Part shown: one piece after another, positions 33,100 to 45,871 of the stretch
Numbering within the stretch: the first letter of the stretch is position 1
How the letters are laid out: the number at the start of each line of letters is the position of its first letter
From: Mantis religiosa
Lineage: Eukaryota > Arthropoda > Insecta > Mantodea > Mantidae
Assembly: GCA_030765055.1 (NCBI GenBank)
Contig: CM060947.1
Coordinates: forward strand, 53,645,591-53,709,590
DNA: 64,000 nucleotides
Reading direction: 5' to 3'
Notes under the pieces: generated by a model
Database searches by the model: none
Seen by the model: the letters and a program-made list of their open reading frames with translations, nothing else
Told to the model about the DNA's origin: nothing
Made by a program: the position numbers and the translations under genes

Positions 33100-33583
33100 G
33101 CCCACCTCGGTAGCGTACATGGTAGCGTACATGGTAGCGTGTCTGCTCACGTTCAAAAGGTCCCGAGTTCGAATCTCGATCAGGGTGAGTTATCTGATGA
33201 GGTCTTTTCCGGGATTTTACCTTATCCTAAAAGACCAATATCAGGTAACTCTGACGCGCCGTGGCTCAGTGGTTAGAGCGCTTGGCTCTCACCAAGGCGG
33301 CCCGGGTTCGATCCCAGGCGACCGCAAAATGAGATTTGTGGTGGACAACATGGCGCTGGGGCGGGTTTTCCTCGGTTTCCCCCGCCATCTCATTCCACCG
33401 GTGCTCCATCTTCATCTCATGTATCATCGGTGTCATCGCCTGCGGTGCCGTACGTAGTAAAAGCGGGCGTTAAACACTTCACGTTTCAGGTAACTCTATG
33501 GACTTTGTGCTCATCTGAGCATCATTTCACCCATTCCATTCATCGTCCGACATGACTTAACGTTGGAGGACGTAAATTACACA
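33100..33583 (+). repeat. SINE-A interrupted by SINE-C
   Basis: The first part is 33100-33252; its A-box region contains an extra 12-bp unit ('ggtagcgtacat' repeated twice, then 'ggtagcgtg'). The second part is from 33486, running through 'ttgtgctcatctgagc' to 'ggaggacgtaaattac'. The break carries a 12-bp target duplication (see SINE-C). Confidence 0.9.
33253..33485 (+). repeat. SINE-C (tRNA-derived), inserted in SINE-A
   Basis: Flanked by perfect 12-bp direct repeats 'tcaggtaactct' (33241-33252 and 33486-33497). The head is strongly tRNA-like: A-box 'tggctcagtggttagag', B-box 'gggttcgatccca', and an anticodon-arm-like stem 'cttggct...accaag'. The ~155-bp body has 'ttcctcggtttcccccgcc'. It is the only copy of this family here and, with its perfect flanks, is probably young. 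It is not a functional tRNA because the acceptor stem does not close and a SINE body follows. Confidence 0.88.
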
Positions 33584-33774
33584 ACGAAAAATACATTTGA
33601 CATAATTCTCAATCTACCAAATCCTATTTTACAATATAAGGATGACATCGAGTGTTTACTTTGTGTAGAGGGGTTGTGTTAGCCGGCACATGACTGGTTG
33701 GAGAGAGAAAGCTTCCAGAAAGGTTTAGCAGGTGTATTCGCCAAGGGAGAAGGTTGTAATAGTGATGTGTGCTG

Positions 33775-34125
33775 AGCTGCGTGCTCAGAGCGATACTGTA
33801 AGAGAAGAGCAGTCCTGTGTTCGATACAACAGTGAGCCAGAGAGATCTGTATTTGATCTACGGTATGAACAAATGAACGGAGTCTTATGTTCAACACTAT
33901 AGTGAGTGATCGAAAGAGAGGAGATGAGTCCTGCGTTCGACACACAAGTTAGTGATCAAAGGGGGAAATTTCATTGATCGATACTCCAGTAATCAATCGA
34001 AATAGAGAAAAGCCCTAGTGAGTGCTCAGGAAATATAGTAATCCTGCTTTCAACAGCTACTCAATGACCGGAAGAGAAGCTTTTGTCTTCGACACTAAAA
34101 TGAGTAATCAAAAGAGGGGATAGTC
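33775..34125 (+). repeat. degenerate ~42-bp tandem array
   Basis: About nine loosely repeated units of the form 'GTGAGTGATCGAAAGAGAGG' plus 'AGTCCTGCGTTCGACACTA'. Examples start near 33829, 33901, 33948 and 34017. Units vary from 30 to 47 bp. Confidence 0.55.
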
Positions 34126-35765
34126 TACTTATTTTGTGCTTATTTATCGCCACCTGGAAGAAAACATTGAAGTTGACCGGAGAAAAGTTGCAATATCATA
34201 ATAAACATGTGTTGAGTATATAACAGAATGAAGACTTTGATATTTTCAAACTTTACCTCGATTCTATTATAAAAAGTTTATTATATAACAGTAGAGCTTA
34301 GGTGTACTGTGACGTGGACTGGAGAGCTGTGCTTCGGTTCCCAACCCAAGAATATATATGCATTCGGGTCTAGAAATAGATAAGCGGATGCAAGCTTGAT
34401 ATCTGTGGTCCATGAAGCCATGGAGGAAACGTGATGCTGACCACATAACCTCTGCGCACCGCTTAACTTATTTATAACGTTTTTACTTGTACCCAGGAAT
34501 TTGAAAATAAATCCTTCCAGGGCTGACCACACTCACTGCTGTTTAATACCATAAGATTAAACTACTGAAAAGAATTGGGGCATATATCAGCGGCCCCTAC
34601 GTGCTTGTTAGAACGATTTGCGTTGTTATTTTAAGAATTTAATTACCAGGATGAGGGGCTAAGACCCCCAGCAGTAATCAGATTGCAGCCGGTGTAATAA
34701 AAGTTTAAACCTGGCCACGGTCGCAAGAATTATAATCGCCGATAAGAGCAGCTTAAACACCAACACTCTGCAAAACAGAAATAAACAAAGCCAGTACTTA
34801 CTCGGGTCAAGTGTTTCAACTGTTTTACTGTCGCTATAGCAACGGTCGGTGATGCGATATTCTCCTACTATATTACTTCAAACTGTTACCTCTGAAATAC
34901 TACCACAGTCTCTTGTTTTATTGTATAGGCAGGCCTTTGTTGCTTTATTCCTTTGTGCGTCATTTTAGAAACCACGTTACCGATGTTGACTTTTCTTCGC
35001 CATTTGAAAGCTTATTCTTTGAAATGGAATTATTAACTGGTAAAATTAATAACTTTATAAACAAACAATAGAGAATGCAACAAATGATCTATAAATGTAA
35101 AATGAACACAAAAAAGATACATGAGTTACAATGTATAACAAATGATAAGGAGTGATTAGCTAAGCAGTATGAGTGTTGAAGTAACGTAATTGGTTTTAAG
35201 ACAGTACAGCTAAAGCAATTGGGCGTTTCGGTGATACTACCCGTCAAGAAACCATTACCTCAGATAAGGAGAATTATCTGCAAATACGCAAATATACATA
35301 TTCTGAAAATTATAGGGAAAATATTTAAAATTTAGCAATACACGAAGTAGAAGTCCTTTCAGATGAGAATATTAAGTTTAGGATTTGGCAACACATAATG
35401 CAGGAACTTGGGTGGTGCAGTCATGAAATAGGTGAAACTTAATTTGATAAAAGCGTGTGTATATCTAAAATTTAAATTTTTATTACAGAAGTGTTTTAAA
35501 TGATCGATTATGGGCAGTATGTACCGCTTAAACAGCGCTGTAGGCACACCTGTCACACACAGTCTTGAAGATATATGAGGTACCTGCGAGTGTGTCAACA
35601 ATAAAACGAAAAATTTATCTTACAATTAACAAATAAGAATTACGATCTCAGAAATTTGAACAGTTTAACCAATAAAGTTGTTCATATTTGTATGATAACT
35701 ATAGAATAAAATAAAATAAATTGTAATTGTAATACATTTTAATACGCAGCTTTAAAAGAAAATGC
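34126..35765. other. no recognisable gene
   Basis: AT-rich. An open frame at 34281-34532 (-) looks protein-like in composition but I cannot place it. Confidence 0.4.
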
Positions 35766-35767
35766 AG

Positions 35768-35830
35768 GCTGGTCCCGTAGCTCAGTCGGTAGAGCACCTG
35801 CCTGCCGTGTTAGGGGTCCCGAGTTCGATG
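35768..35830 (+). repeat. tRNA-like head of a SINE or tRNA pseudogene
   Basis: 'ggtcccgtagctcagtcgg', 'tagagcacctgcctg' and 'gtcccgagttcgat' give A-box and B-box at normal spacing. The 3' half of the T-arm and the acceptor stem do not pair, so it is not a functional tRNA gene. Confidence 0.5.
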
Positions 35831-38221
35831 GGGATATTTCTCCGAACAAGATAATTCTTCATCATCTCCAGAGTCTGGAAGTATGAATGAGAGTGCGAAT
35901 GTGTGCGTGATCTAATTATTAAAACCCAACGAATATGAGATCGATATGACCATTATGACCATTGGAGTTAAAGGCAAGATATAAATGTAACAATAAAAGG
36001 GAAAAATGTACAAAAAATAAATTGAATCTCCTGTAAACTGTTTCGCATAGTGAAAATTTGAATGGTTTTGAATATTTATTTTCAAATGGTTGTTTTATAG
36101 TCAAAGATTAATTTTGCATAACTTTAAAAGGCTCTCACAAAGTTATTTAAAATAGTACTTATGAAGAAGAGACTTTTTGCATGGCTTCGTACAAGCGCTC
36201 TGAAAATTCTGAGAAAAAGCTAACCACAGCACAATTATGGTAACATTTTAAAGTGATAGATGTTCAAGACAAGAGCATTGCGAAATATTTTTTTCTTTTT
36301 CTTTTTAATTTTATATACGGTGCATAGATTAGACAAGGACTGAACATGACGGCTACATTGTACGGAAGATAATAATTCAGTAACGGTTTACCAAAGAAAT
36401 AACACGGTATCTAGCGATCCCGTTAGCAGTTACTTATAGCAAGGGAGACTTTTACCGATCCTCGTTGATGTTATTCACTGCAGGTGCATTGGTACGGTTT
36501 AATGGAACTCAGTTCCTTATGCGGCATCAGTCTCATCTGCAAGAGGTGTTTAGTGACGTTGTGAATCTTAGATACCATCTGGTAAGGAAAATGCCTACCA
36601 CTTATCCACTTTGTTACATATACCTATGTGTGTAACCAAATGATTATCTACATCTTTGGTGACGTTAGGTAATAAATTGTGTTGGGACATTTACGTTTCT
36701 CTTCTGTTTTCTTAATTTTATTTTGGTTATTAAAAGCAGTTAGAGGGACGATGCTCGACGGACAGCACAATGCAGAGGAGCCATCCAGATAGCTACCTGA
36801 TTCCAGCGACAGAGGCCATCACCGCCAGGTGAAGAGGCCAAACTACAAACAGTAATCCATGACAACCTTACCTAGAACTCCACAAACATTCTCACCCTTG
36901 AATACCTTAACACATCACCCACAACTACCTACAGATACCTCACTCAATAATTCAGACACATCCCTCACTACTTTGCAAGGGCGTAAGCAGCGCTTCGGTC
37001 ATGCTTACGTCCTACCACCTTCCTCACCTTGGACCAGGTTTTGGCCTGGCCAATATATCCCTTCCTCGAATCCGCAGGTGCTTACAGCGGTACTGCCACA
37101 GCACCACTCCTGAATACTCACCGGCGGAGGTTTTCTAGTGGGCAGGGCTGGCGGTTCAATTCCCTAGAGGAGTCCCACACTCCAATCCCAAGGTTAGTGT
37201 GTAACATGCATTTTTCTTCCACTCGGAAAAAAAAATCCATAGATAAACAAAAAGCTACATTATAAGTAAACGGTTAATACACCTAGAGAAAAAAGTATCT
37301 TTTTTTAGATTACATCAAATAACAACACAAATTCCTATCAACATCGTTCATATTGAAATGTGATAGCTATGAAAGAACTGGCAATCATTTATAACGTTAA
37401 CGCACTGTAACTACGATAGTTATAACAGTTACCTGAAAATAAGTATACGATCACGTCCTTCGACAAGGCGAGGATTCGGGGAATATATCACAGGAAACCT
37501 CAGGAAAAAATCTATATGAATTACATGTCTAGATAAAATAAACTACCCATGTAACTTTCAAAGTTTCTTTAGCAAGGCATAGACGAGGCAATTCTACCAG
37601 TAGTGCATGTTTTGATGTCCCACGAATCAAAATTTTATTTAGAAAAAGACCCATGCGCCTCTATATGAACAGTAAAACTCCGAAACGAAAGTGCCTGTAG
37701 TATTCGGTAGTGAAAAAGTTAAATGGCAAATTTGGAACAACTGTAACTAACAGTGTCTCTACACTTCGTGTATGCATAATACAATGATAGCATAAATATA
37801 AAGGTATAAGTAACTGTAAAGTCAAACCGGTAACAAAGAATACCTCAGAAACGGTTAATGCTGAAAATAATTTGTATCATACATTTTTGCGTTAAGATTT
37901 TGTTTAGTTCCAGTAAAATAAGTCATGCAGAATAAATTCGTTACAGGTATTTTTGAGATGTATTTCTTATTCTTAAATGTTATGTTTGGTATTTAAATGA
38001 CACTTCATTTTGAAGTACTGTTACAAACAAACACATGAAGATATGTATACACAGGCACGTATTTCTAAAAGTTGGTTTTCTGGATTTAAGGAGTCTCAAA
38101 ATATGAAATTTGATAACTTTTGGTGCAATGCAACAGCTTTATTAACTTGTATGCACATAGTAGAGAATTTAAAATATGACTATCGCTTTTATTTATCTAT
38201 TCAATACAATTAAATATTTTC
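35831..38221. other. no recognisable gene; GC-richer patch at 36.7-37.2 kb
   Basis: 36740-37200 is GC-richer. It has an 84-codon Thr/Pro/Leu-rich open frame (36859-37113 +) and a B-box-like 'ggcggttcaattccc'. It may be an unclassified repeat. The rest is AT-rich. Confidence 0.4.
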
Positions 38222-38425
38222 CCAACTCTGGTGTGGGTGTAGTAGAGTATTCAAAAGGTCTTGAGTTCAAATCTCGGTCAGGTGAGTTATCTGGATAAGG
38301 CTTTTATCCCAGGTTTTCCCTTATTCTCAATGATAAATGTCTCGTAGCTTCAAGTACTATAAACTGTGGGCTCATTTGAAGATCAAATCATATATTTAAT
38401 TCATCGTCTGATATGAGTTAATCGA
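38222..38425 (+). repeat. SINE-A, diverged
   Basis: B-box region 'gagttcaaatctcggtcagg', body 'ggttttcccttattctc', tail 'catcgtctgatatgagttaa'. Confidence 0.75.
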
Positions 38426-39332
38426 TTAAATGCATTAAACGTTAAGAAAAATTAAAATAAATAAAAAAGTGAAATTATTTAATGGATTTTTATCTCTATC
38501 ACTATTAGTAGCGAAAATAGTGTGAGTGTATATTTAAATTAATTATCAGGTAGAGGGCATATTTGGCTCGTTGAAACTCGAGGGGAAGTACTAAACCACG
38601 AACTGCACTGGTGTTTTTGTAAGTGGTTGGAAACAAAAGAGAGTGCAATTTCCTGGCAAAAGTGCGTTCGCCGTGACGTGACTTCATCTAAACCCATTTC
38701 CTGCTCCCCCTCTTCCCCAATTGGCACCCCCTCCTTTCCTCCCTCTCAAATTATTGCCAATTGCCCGCCAGCGTGAATCACCAAGTGCTTCTACAGTCGT
38801 CTGCTTCTCTGCACGGCTTTCAGAGTTAACACGAGTGCCTGGCACATTAGTTTTGCTTTTCCTAACATCATAGGGGACAGAGTTGCCTGGCGTTTTTTAG
38901 TTTCTGCTACTTCTTTCAGGAATCGTCGTCACTTTTAAAACAATTGTTACCAAATACTTCTTACCATTAATCCGAATGTCTCCATTAACATTAAGCAGGT
39001 ACTAAAATGAATTCATGAAGAGCAGTTTCAACAAGACAGAGCAGAAAAAGTCATGTAAATGAGCCCACCCAATTTTCTTACCCATGAACCCATCCTGGGG
39101 AAAAACAAGAATTGCGTAAAATGTTTTATCGATGCAAAAATGCGTTCAACGTGAGAAAACTTAAAGAAATAAAAACAAGTGCAAATAATAAAAAAAACTG
39201 TTTTAAATTACTATATACGGTAGGCAAAGCAAGATAACACAGTCCCTTTACATAAAAGTAGTTTTTTGGAAGCTTCTATTTTGCCAAATATATGTCCAAA
39301 GATTTTTATTGATGTAGAACGTAATGCAATCC
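38426..39332. other. no recognisable gene
   Basis: Includes a slightly GC-richer stretch at 38560-38860 without recognisable motifs. Confidence 0.4.
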
Positions 39333-39558
39333 ATGGCCTAACAGACTGCAGGCGAGTCAGAGCCTGCCTACCCGACTGCCGGCCTCACGCCCACATACGC
39401 AAGTCAGAGATGGGCGATCTTCCAACTGATTCGGGGAGATGTCGTCAGCACCATGGCATCCCCAGCCTGAAAGTTGGCTTTCTAGTCCAGAGTTCGCTAT
39501 CTAGCATAGCTCCTCAATTCCCTCACAAAGCTGAGTGGGCTCTGGCTCTATAATTGAC
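39333..39558 (-). repeat. SINE-D, 3' two-thirds, inverted
   Basis: 'ctgccggcctcacgcccaca', 'tacgcaagtcagagatgggc' and 'gaaagttggctttctagtcc' match the reverse complement of 40980-41190. Confidence 0.7.
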
Positions 39559-40230
39559 GTATATGTTTAATATATTTTGTGACAATTTAATATTCTGTGA
39601 ATAGCTAGTGATGTATTCATTCAGAAAGAATTTTCCACAAGATATACCAGGGAGGGTGCCGCTCCATCCCACAGGACGATGGTAAAAACCCGCAAATGCT
39701 ACAGGCCACAGAGACAAAGATCGTCCTGGCTTGAAGACATGGAGCTGCTCAGAGATGATGAATGACCCGTCCAAACAGGCGGCCCTCTAGGTCTATGGTA
39801 AGTCCTCTGTCCTTGAAACAAGCATCCGTCACACACCAAATTAAATATGACTAGGGAACGCAATGAAAAAGAAGTGGTTATAGATGAGAGCAGGGAAATC
39901 CTGCAAAAAGCCAAGATCAAAAAGGGAAGTCGACGTAAATCGAATGAGGGACATACCAAATGCGACCTTTACAAGTTATCTAAGAGCCAACTTGCTCGGT
40001 TAATAAATGCCTAAATAGCCTATAAATTGTCATTAAACCCCAGTCCACAAAGTGTTTGGTGCTGGTAGTATGTACAGTCTTAAACTTAAAAATAATGAAT
40101 AGCTATCAAGAAAAAAATGTTCGATTCGGAAAAAATCGGAAGCATTCGATGATGCTGCATTTACAGTATACGCTTTAATACCGCTCTGATTTCATTCCAA
40201 AACTATGCGATAGATAGGAAGATGCTTTGC
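39559..40230. other. no recognisable gene
   Basis: Short unmatched open frames only. Confidence 0.4.
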
Positions 40231-40231
40231 G

Positions 40232-40312
40232 GCTTAGCCGTAGACATGGTAGCCGAGAGGTAAAATGCATATATCTCCTAAGCGGACCAACAATAGTTCG
40301 AATCATAGATTT
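40232..40312 (+). repeat. tRNA-like sequence (SINE head or tRNA pseudogene)
   Basis: A-box-like 'tggtagccgagaggtaaaa' and B-box-like 'atagttcgaatcata' at Pol III spacing. No closing acceptor stem and no recognisable SINE body. Confidence 0.35.
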
Positions 40313-40869
40313 GCATGTTTCTATTTGTTGTTACTTTAATACCAACGACTTATATTTTTCTTGCAGAAAATAATATTTTAAAAACATTCATAAAAACAAA
40401 ACAACATTTTTATCGTTTTCAAAACAAATACAATGTTCTTAAAGAACTGACTTAATATTGGTTATGTAAAAGTACGTGCTCACTCATCTGTTATGAATGG
40501 TGCTGCATATGTATAATGATAAGTATCCTCTGACTCACTTTCGCGCGTTTTTGACATCCATACACTGTGGCCGATAGACTTTGCATTACTGACGTTGACG
40601 TTCAGTGGAGGTAGTGCCCTTGGTACTCAAAAACGTATCACTGCATGCAACTCGCACTTGGCGGTGGAAGTGATAGGAAGCTACATCGTAAACGGTTGCC
40701 CAGCCAAGACTAATGGTTGCAACGATTTCGTTTTGGTGAAGCCAAACTACACGCCAGAGTTGCCGGATCTTGCCTAATAGCGTTCCTCACGACTCCAGCG
40801 CTTTGAAGGCCTTATTTTATGGACACGCCCCGTATATGTATTAATACCACTTTATAGTCACATATCCTG
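40313..40869. other. no recognisable gene
   Basis: Ends with 'ttatttt' and 'atggacacgccccgta' at about 40815-40836, which looks like one end of a Tc1/mariner-type element. I could not find the partner end. Confidence 0.35.
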
Positions 40870-41215
40870 CGCCGTGGTGTAGAGGGCTAAGGCGACCTGC
40901 ATTGGCTCGCTAACGCGGAAGGTGCCCGGGATCGATCCCAACCCTGGAGGGTGCAGATTTTAAGTCCCGAGTGTAGAACCGGTGCCCACTTAGCATCTTG
41001 AGTAAACTGAGGAGCTACGATAGGTAGCGAAATCTGGTCTAGAAAGTCAACTTTCCGGCTGGGCGTGGCGAGATGTCTGACCACATCTCCTCCCTGTATC
41101 GATTGCATGATCGCCCACCTCTACCATGCGTATGTGGGCGTGAGACCGGTAGTCGGGTTGGCAGGCCTTGGCCTAGTAGGGGCTGTTGCGTCTTGGGTTA
41201 ACGTTTAGAGTTACA
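40870..41215 (+). repeat. SINE-D, full length
   Basis: tRNA-like head: 'ccgtggtgtagagggctaag' (A-box) and 'cccgggatcgatccca' (B-box). Body 'ttaagtcccgagtgtagaac', 'gaaatctggtctagaaag', 'gcgtatgtgggcgtgaga', 'ggcaggccttggcctag'. A partial inverted copy lies 1.3 kb upstream. Confidence 0.75.
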
Positions 41216-42289
41216 CTATGGCTGAACTTTTTAAAATACTCACAGTAATTTCAACAATACAGAGCACTCTTGTGCACTCTGAGCAACATGTAAATATACA
41301 CTCCCCACACTACTCTAAATACACACTCCAGGTTTTAAATGTTAATTTTTGCGAAGATAGGATGTACTGTTGAGGGGGGGGAGGCACCAAATGCACCACC
41401 ATCTATGTATATCAGATGACACTCTAAAAGAAAGGGACGAAGTGAAGTAACCATGGGAGTAGACAGGCTGTAGAGAGGCGCTTCTGAAGACTAGTACCAC
41501 TGTAACTACCCCCAGAAGGTTTAACCAAGCACTTCTTTAAGTATTACTTTAAGTAACCATCTGACACTACTATACATTGCAAAACTTATAAGCACATCTG
41601 AAACATAACAAAAGAATTGAATGATAAAGAAATGACAGAGGATGCTGGTAGATGAGAAAGTATCATAGCCCTCGTCTATCGATCAGATAATACTACGAAA
41701 AACCCAAGGACAAAGTGGGTAGTAGACGGGAATAGAAACCGCGAGCTTCCGATCAGTGAGCCCCACACGTTCGGCAGGATAAGCACTAAATTAATGAAAG
41801 AGTTTTCCATTTAGATAGCGTTAAAACCACTTAGGTTGATGGGCTGGTATCGAGCGATAAAATATCGATATGAAATGTTGAGTGTTAAAGCGTATAAAAC
41901 GAACTGCGGCACATATGCATATTTATCAGCCACCCTATGATTTTGTTTTCATCCACTTGGACTGAAATTAATTCAGCCTTGGTGGGATGAAACATACGTT
42001 ATTGATTATTCACTTTAACAGTTCAAAGCGCGTTATAAATACTGCGTCAGCTTCCGGTCGACCGGAAAACAGATCGGGAAGTGAAACTTCATAACGCGGA
42101 CCTTAACTTGGCACGTTATATCACTGGAGAGGGGCAAATAAAAAGAGTGGGCCACTATTACTCATGTACATGACGCTAGATTTATTGATTTTGAAATATA
42201 TCATAGGTAGTACGAGTTTTCAATTTGCTGGGGGATAAGAAGTCAATTATAAAGAAGCGTTGTGTGTTGAAGAAAAGCAATTAGAGATA
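41216..42289. other. no recognisable gene
   Basis: A G-homopolymer (41374-41382) and unmatched AT-rich DNA. Confidence 0.45.
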
Positions 42290-42291
42290 TA

Positions 42292-42977
42292 GTGCGATCC
42301 AAATAAACCTGGACCACTTGAATAGGCCATAACTTTTGAACCATTAATATAGCACATATGCAACTTTGGGAGAATATAATAAACAACTTGGAGATTACAT
42401 TACACTATTTACATCTCACAGAAAATGTGCAAATGTCCTCCATCATCATCTACACATGTTTGCACTCATCTCACCATATTCTCTGAAGTTTTACGGAGAG
42501 TATCTTCGCCAATGTTACTTATTTCGGTTTGAAGGGATTGCTTGAGAACATCAATTCTACGAGGCCTATTCTTTTACACTCTATTTTTTAGATATCCCCA
42601 TAAGAAAAAAATCCGGTGAGGTTAGGTCTGGGTATCTGGGGGCCACCGACGTTTTGAGATTATTCGGCTATCAAAGAATCTGGTTTCAAGTTCCATTAGA
42701 TGTATGGCACGTTGCTCCATCTTGTTGGAAACAACCTTCTGTCATTTCGATATCATCAAGCTGCGCCACAAATGTGTTGAAGATGCCCATATAAACTTTA
42801 GTGTCTACAGTCATATCAAATAAAATGGCACATTTAAGGCTGTCAACTGTCAACAATTGTCAGTGTTGTCAATCTCCCCAGAGCCACTGAGATCATTTAA
42901 ACAAATGTCTATATTCCACGTGCATTCAAAGGGAAACTAGGGCCTATTGAAGTGCTTCAGGTTTATGTGGATCGCAG
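42292..42977 (-). mobile_element. 686-bp internally deleted Tc1/mariner-like transposon
   Basis: Ends are inverted copies over about 38 bp: left 'gtgcgatccaaataaacctg', right 'caggtttatgtggatcgcag', each continuing into 'ggcctatt(c/g)aagtg'. TA flanks both sides (42290-42291 and 42978-42979). The size is about half that of an autonomous element. Confidence 0.82.
42540..42870 (-). pseudogene. Tc1/mariner-like transposase remnant (catalytic core)
   Basis: Reads FDMTVDTKVYMGIFN, EMTEGCFQQDGATCHTSNGT (catalytic Asp), then PRYPDLTSPDFFLMGISKK (third catalytic acid retained in SPDFF). Stops occur right after NGT, within NQIL, and after SKK. It belongs to the same broad group as the 23.2 kb remnant, whose QQDG and DFFLWG positions have mutated. 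The N-terminal half is deleted. Confidence 0.75.
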
Positions 42978-42982
42978 TATAC

Positions 42983-43398
42983 TGTGACTTTGTGGGTTCG
43001 TGAAATTAAAAGTCCGATTGCACAAACTCAGAATGTTCTTTATTTCCACCAAATTACATTTGGAAAACTTGCCGATTACATAGAACTACTTAGCGCACAC
43101 AATTACAATCCACCAGTTCGTCTGTCACAGGTCCACTCCACACTCACAAATACGTACAACTCCTCGGATACACGTACACAGTCATCCACTCCGTTCACTA
43201 TCACTGCGCTCTTCACGGCTGCTCGCCAAGAACTGCCTGAGTCGTCTACTGCAGCCCTTATATAGCACGATCACGCTGTTTCTAGAAGCTTCGTGGCTCG
43301 GAACATCATCCCGATTGTTCCAGACGTCAGTGGGAGGGAAAAGAGACGGTACAGTGCCGAGTGACACTTTCCTAACCATCCCCTATGTTAGCGCTACA
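42983..43398 (-). repeat. solo Gypsy-type LTR
   Basis: On the minus strand it starts TGTAGCGCTAACATAGG, has TATA box 'gctatataagg', a poly(A) signal 'ggaaataaagaac' and ends 'gaacccacaaagtcaca'. It shares its 3' end with the LTR at 11715-12112 and is similar in size (416 against 398 bp). No internal Gypsy sequence flanks it on either side. It lies 5 bp from the Tc1/mariner element above. A matching target duplication was not found. Confidence 0.72.
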
Positions 43399-43644
43399 AG
43401 ATAAATGGGTGGGCGTGGCCTAAATGCCTCCTGTCCCCTACCCAGCTCCAGTTGGTCGTGCCTTCCGATAATTGGCTGATAATACTTAAAATATATTCTT
43501 AGAATAAGCCTATATTTAATATTCTTTGAGTTTCCAAAAATAAGGTTTAAAAAAAAATTCTGCTTCGTGAATAAAGGCAGGTGTAAATTATGATCAGTTT
43601 CCTGAGATTTATTTATTAATCTTTGCACAACCATTTCACAGAAT

Positions 43645-43868
43645 ACCTCTGCAGCCTAATGGTAGCGTGTCTGCTTCACGTTTAGGAGGTCTCGAACTCG
43701 AATCTCGTTCAGGGTGGATATGGATAAAGCTTTTTTCCGTAGTTTTCTCTTATCATGAAAGATCAATGTCAGGTAACTCCATGCTTTATAGGCCCTGAAC
43801 TCATTTGTTTATCATTTTACTCATTTCATTGATAGTCAGGTATGATTTAACGCTGGAGGACGTTATAT
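43645..43868 (+). repeat. SINE-A, diverged
   Basis: 'tggtagcgtgtctgcttcac', 'ctcgaatctcgttcagggtg', tail 'ttaacgctggaggacgtta'. Confidence 0.83.
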
Positions 43869-45869
43869 ATACTAAGGTTACGTTTTAGCATTGCGTTAGA
43901 TAATTAAATGTACTACATATTTTCTGGCATAAACCGTTTTCTATTATCATGTAACGCTTTCCTTGTGTGAAGGAAAAGTTACCTCGACGGAACATGAGGC
44001 TTTAATATAACTTTCTTGTATACCTATCTCCTCAAATATGTATACCTTAAATTGTGTCAAATAAATAGTAAGTCAATAACAGTTTAAAACTTAAAAATCC
44101 GCCGATAAGCGAAGATTTTACAATTTGGACCACGCTATGTTCGACGGTTCTCAAAATTATATAGGGAAAGTAATGCCCACAAGTTAAGAAGTTGAACAAT
44201 AAAAACTGTATTTCATATGCATATAAGTTTTAGGTAGGAATTTAGGTGGTAATTAAGTTAAAGGAACTTATATTGACAAATATATATTTATAAAATCGTT
44301 TTATCTCTTAACTGATCTGCTGTCGGCAGTTCGTGACACCTAAAGACCACACTTGATTTACAAATACTTGCCGGTCTCCGCAACAATACTCTCTGCATAT
44401 TATTTTATCAGCTCGCGGCAACTTATGCCCCTCATTGTTATTACAGAAACAATCAATCTACGCTGTAAAGTTATTAATGCTACAGAAGTTTGCACAAAAG
44501 AAAATCAGACTCCGAATTGCAATTCACGAAGAGTTCTATAAGTTTAATGTGGTTGCATTGGAAATAAAATGCATTTCTCTTTTTTTGGTAATAGACTGTG
44601 AAGTTCATTCCGAAAGACGTTTTGTATATAAAAAGCTTATGTGTTTATCTTCAATGACAAACCTGTGCAAACTGTTATTACAAAGCCTATTCTTCTAACA
44701 TATTAATTAGATAGATATTTGCAGACGCTACAAATTTCCTTATAGCCACAATAAGAATAGGGAAGAAATTTGAAACCTGTACATAATTTAGTCGTTTCTT
44801 ATATATGACACACTAAAATCTTAATGTTACACTAAAAGTTCTATTTAATCCGCATAGAATTATGGATCGCTACAATTTTACGGATAGGTATCCTAAATCA
44901 GTGCATAAAACATTTTGTCGTATTCAGCGATGAGTTTAAATGATTGTTTCTTCCGAGCGAAGTGAGAATACCAAGGAAAGAGGCCATATATCTGAATCAC
45001 ATCTACCAATCCAGTCTTTAACAAGACACGTAAGAACACTGCAGTAAAGCGGTTCAATGTGAACAACTCGCAACGCACAGTTATATTACAGCGTTTGGTC
45101 CATTATTTCCCCAGAAGTTGGTGGTGGTCCAGACACAGCATCTTGGAGAGAGAGGGAGCTAACAAGTGACTGTTGCAAGGCGTGCAAACAAACGGGAAAT
45201 TGAATATGGGGGTGGAGGGGGTGTATTCAATATTTGCCTGAGGCACAACTACCACGACGATGCTGAAGAAAAGTGGGTCGATGTTACAGTGTTGCCAAAA
45301 TGTGAGCCTTAATCTCCCCAGTTATGGGTTTGAATCCCAATATTGCTACACTAGTTCTAATAAATATGGAAGTACGTCTACTAAAATTTTCATCCGGCCA
45401 TCTACTCAGGAACTCAGATGTGCTTTCTCGTGAATCACTGTAGGAATACTAGATGCTTAGGTAATGTGTACTTGAAATTTAGAAAATTTTGTTGATGTTC
45501 ACCTAGACACAAGATAGTTCTTATTCTAAAAATGCTGTTTATGGTAGTCTGTAAGTATTGTTTCCGGGAAATCTCAATATTGCACCTTTGAATGCGATGG
45601 AATATTTCGTCTACTTTCTTTAAGCAGTAGTGAAAAAAGTATAAACTACATGGTCATGTTTTTTAAAATTTTACTTTTGAGAAGCAATTAAATGAAACAG
45701 CCTTTTAAAATTAGCATCTAATATAGCATTTTCAGTCATGAGAAGTGCTGATAAATTTGTGCGAAATGGACGAATTACCCTAAGGTTATTTCTCGAACAA
45801 GGTTGTTCTATTTGCGGCCAATAGGGGAATTACCCATGTTCTCCGTAACCTCTGTACAGAATACTATAT

Positions 45870-45871
<2 letters not shown>
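43869..45871. other. no recognisable gene
   Basis: AT-rich, apart from a G-rich patch at 45170-45230 ('gggggtggagggggtg'). Confidence 0.45.

Noticed and set aside
33253..33325. Functional tRNA gene
   Set aside because: A- and B-boxes are good, but the acceptor stem does not close and a SINE body with target duplications follows.
34281..34532. 83-codon minus-strand frame with protein-like composition
   Set aside because: No family recognised, no splice sites in phase and no ATG start. Insufficient to call.
35768..35830. Functional tRNA gene
   Set aside because: The T-arm is broken right after the B-box and there is no acceptor pairing.
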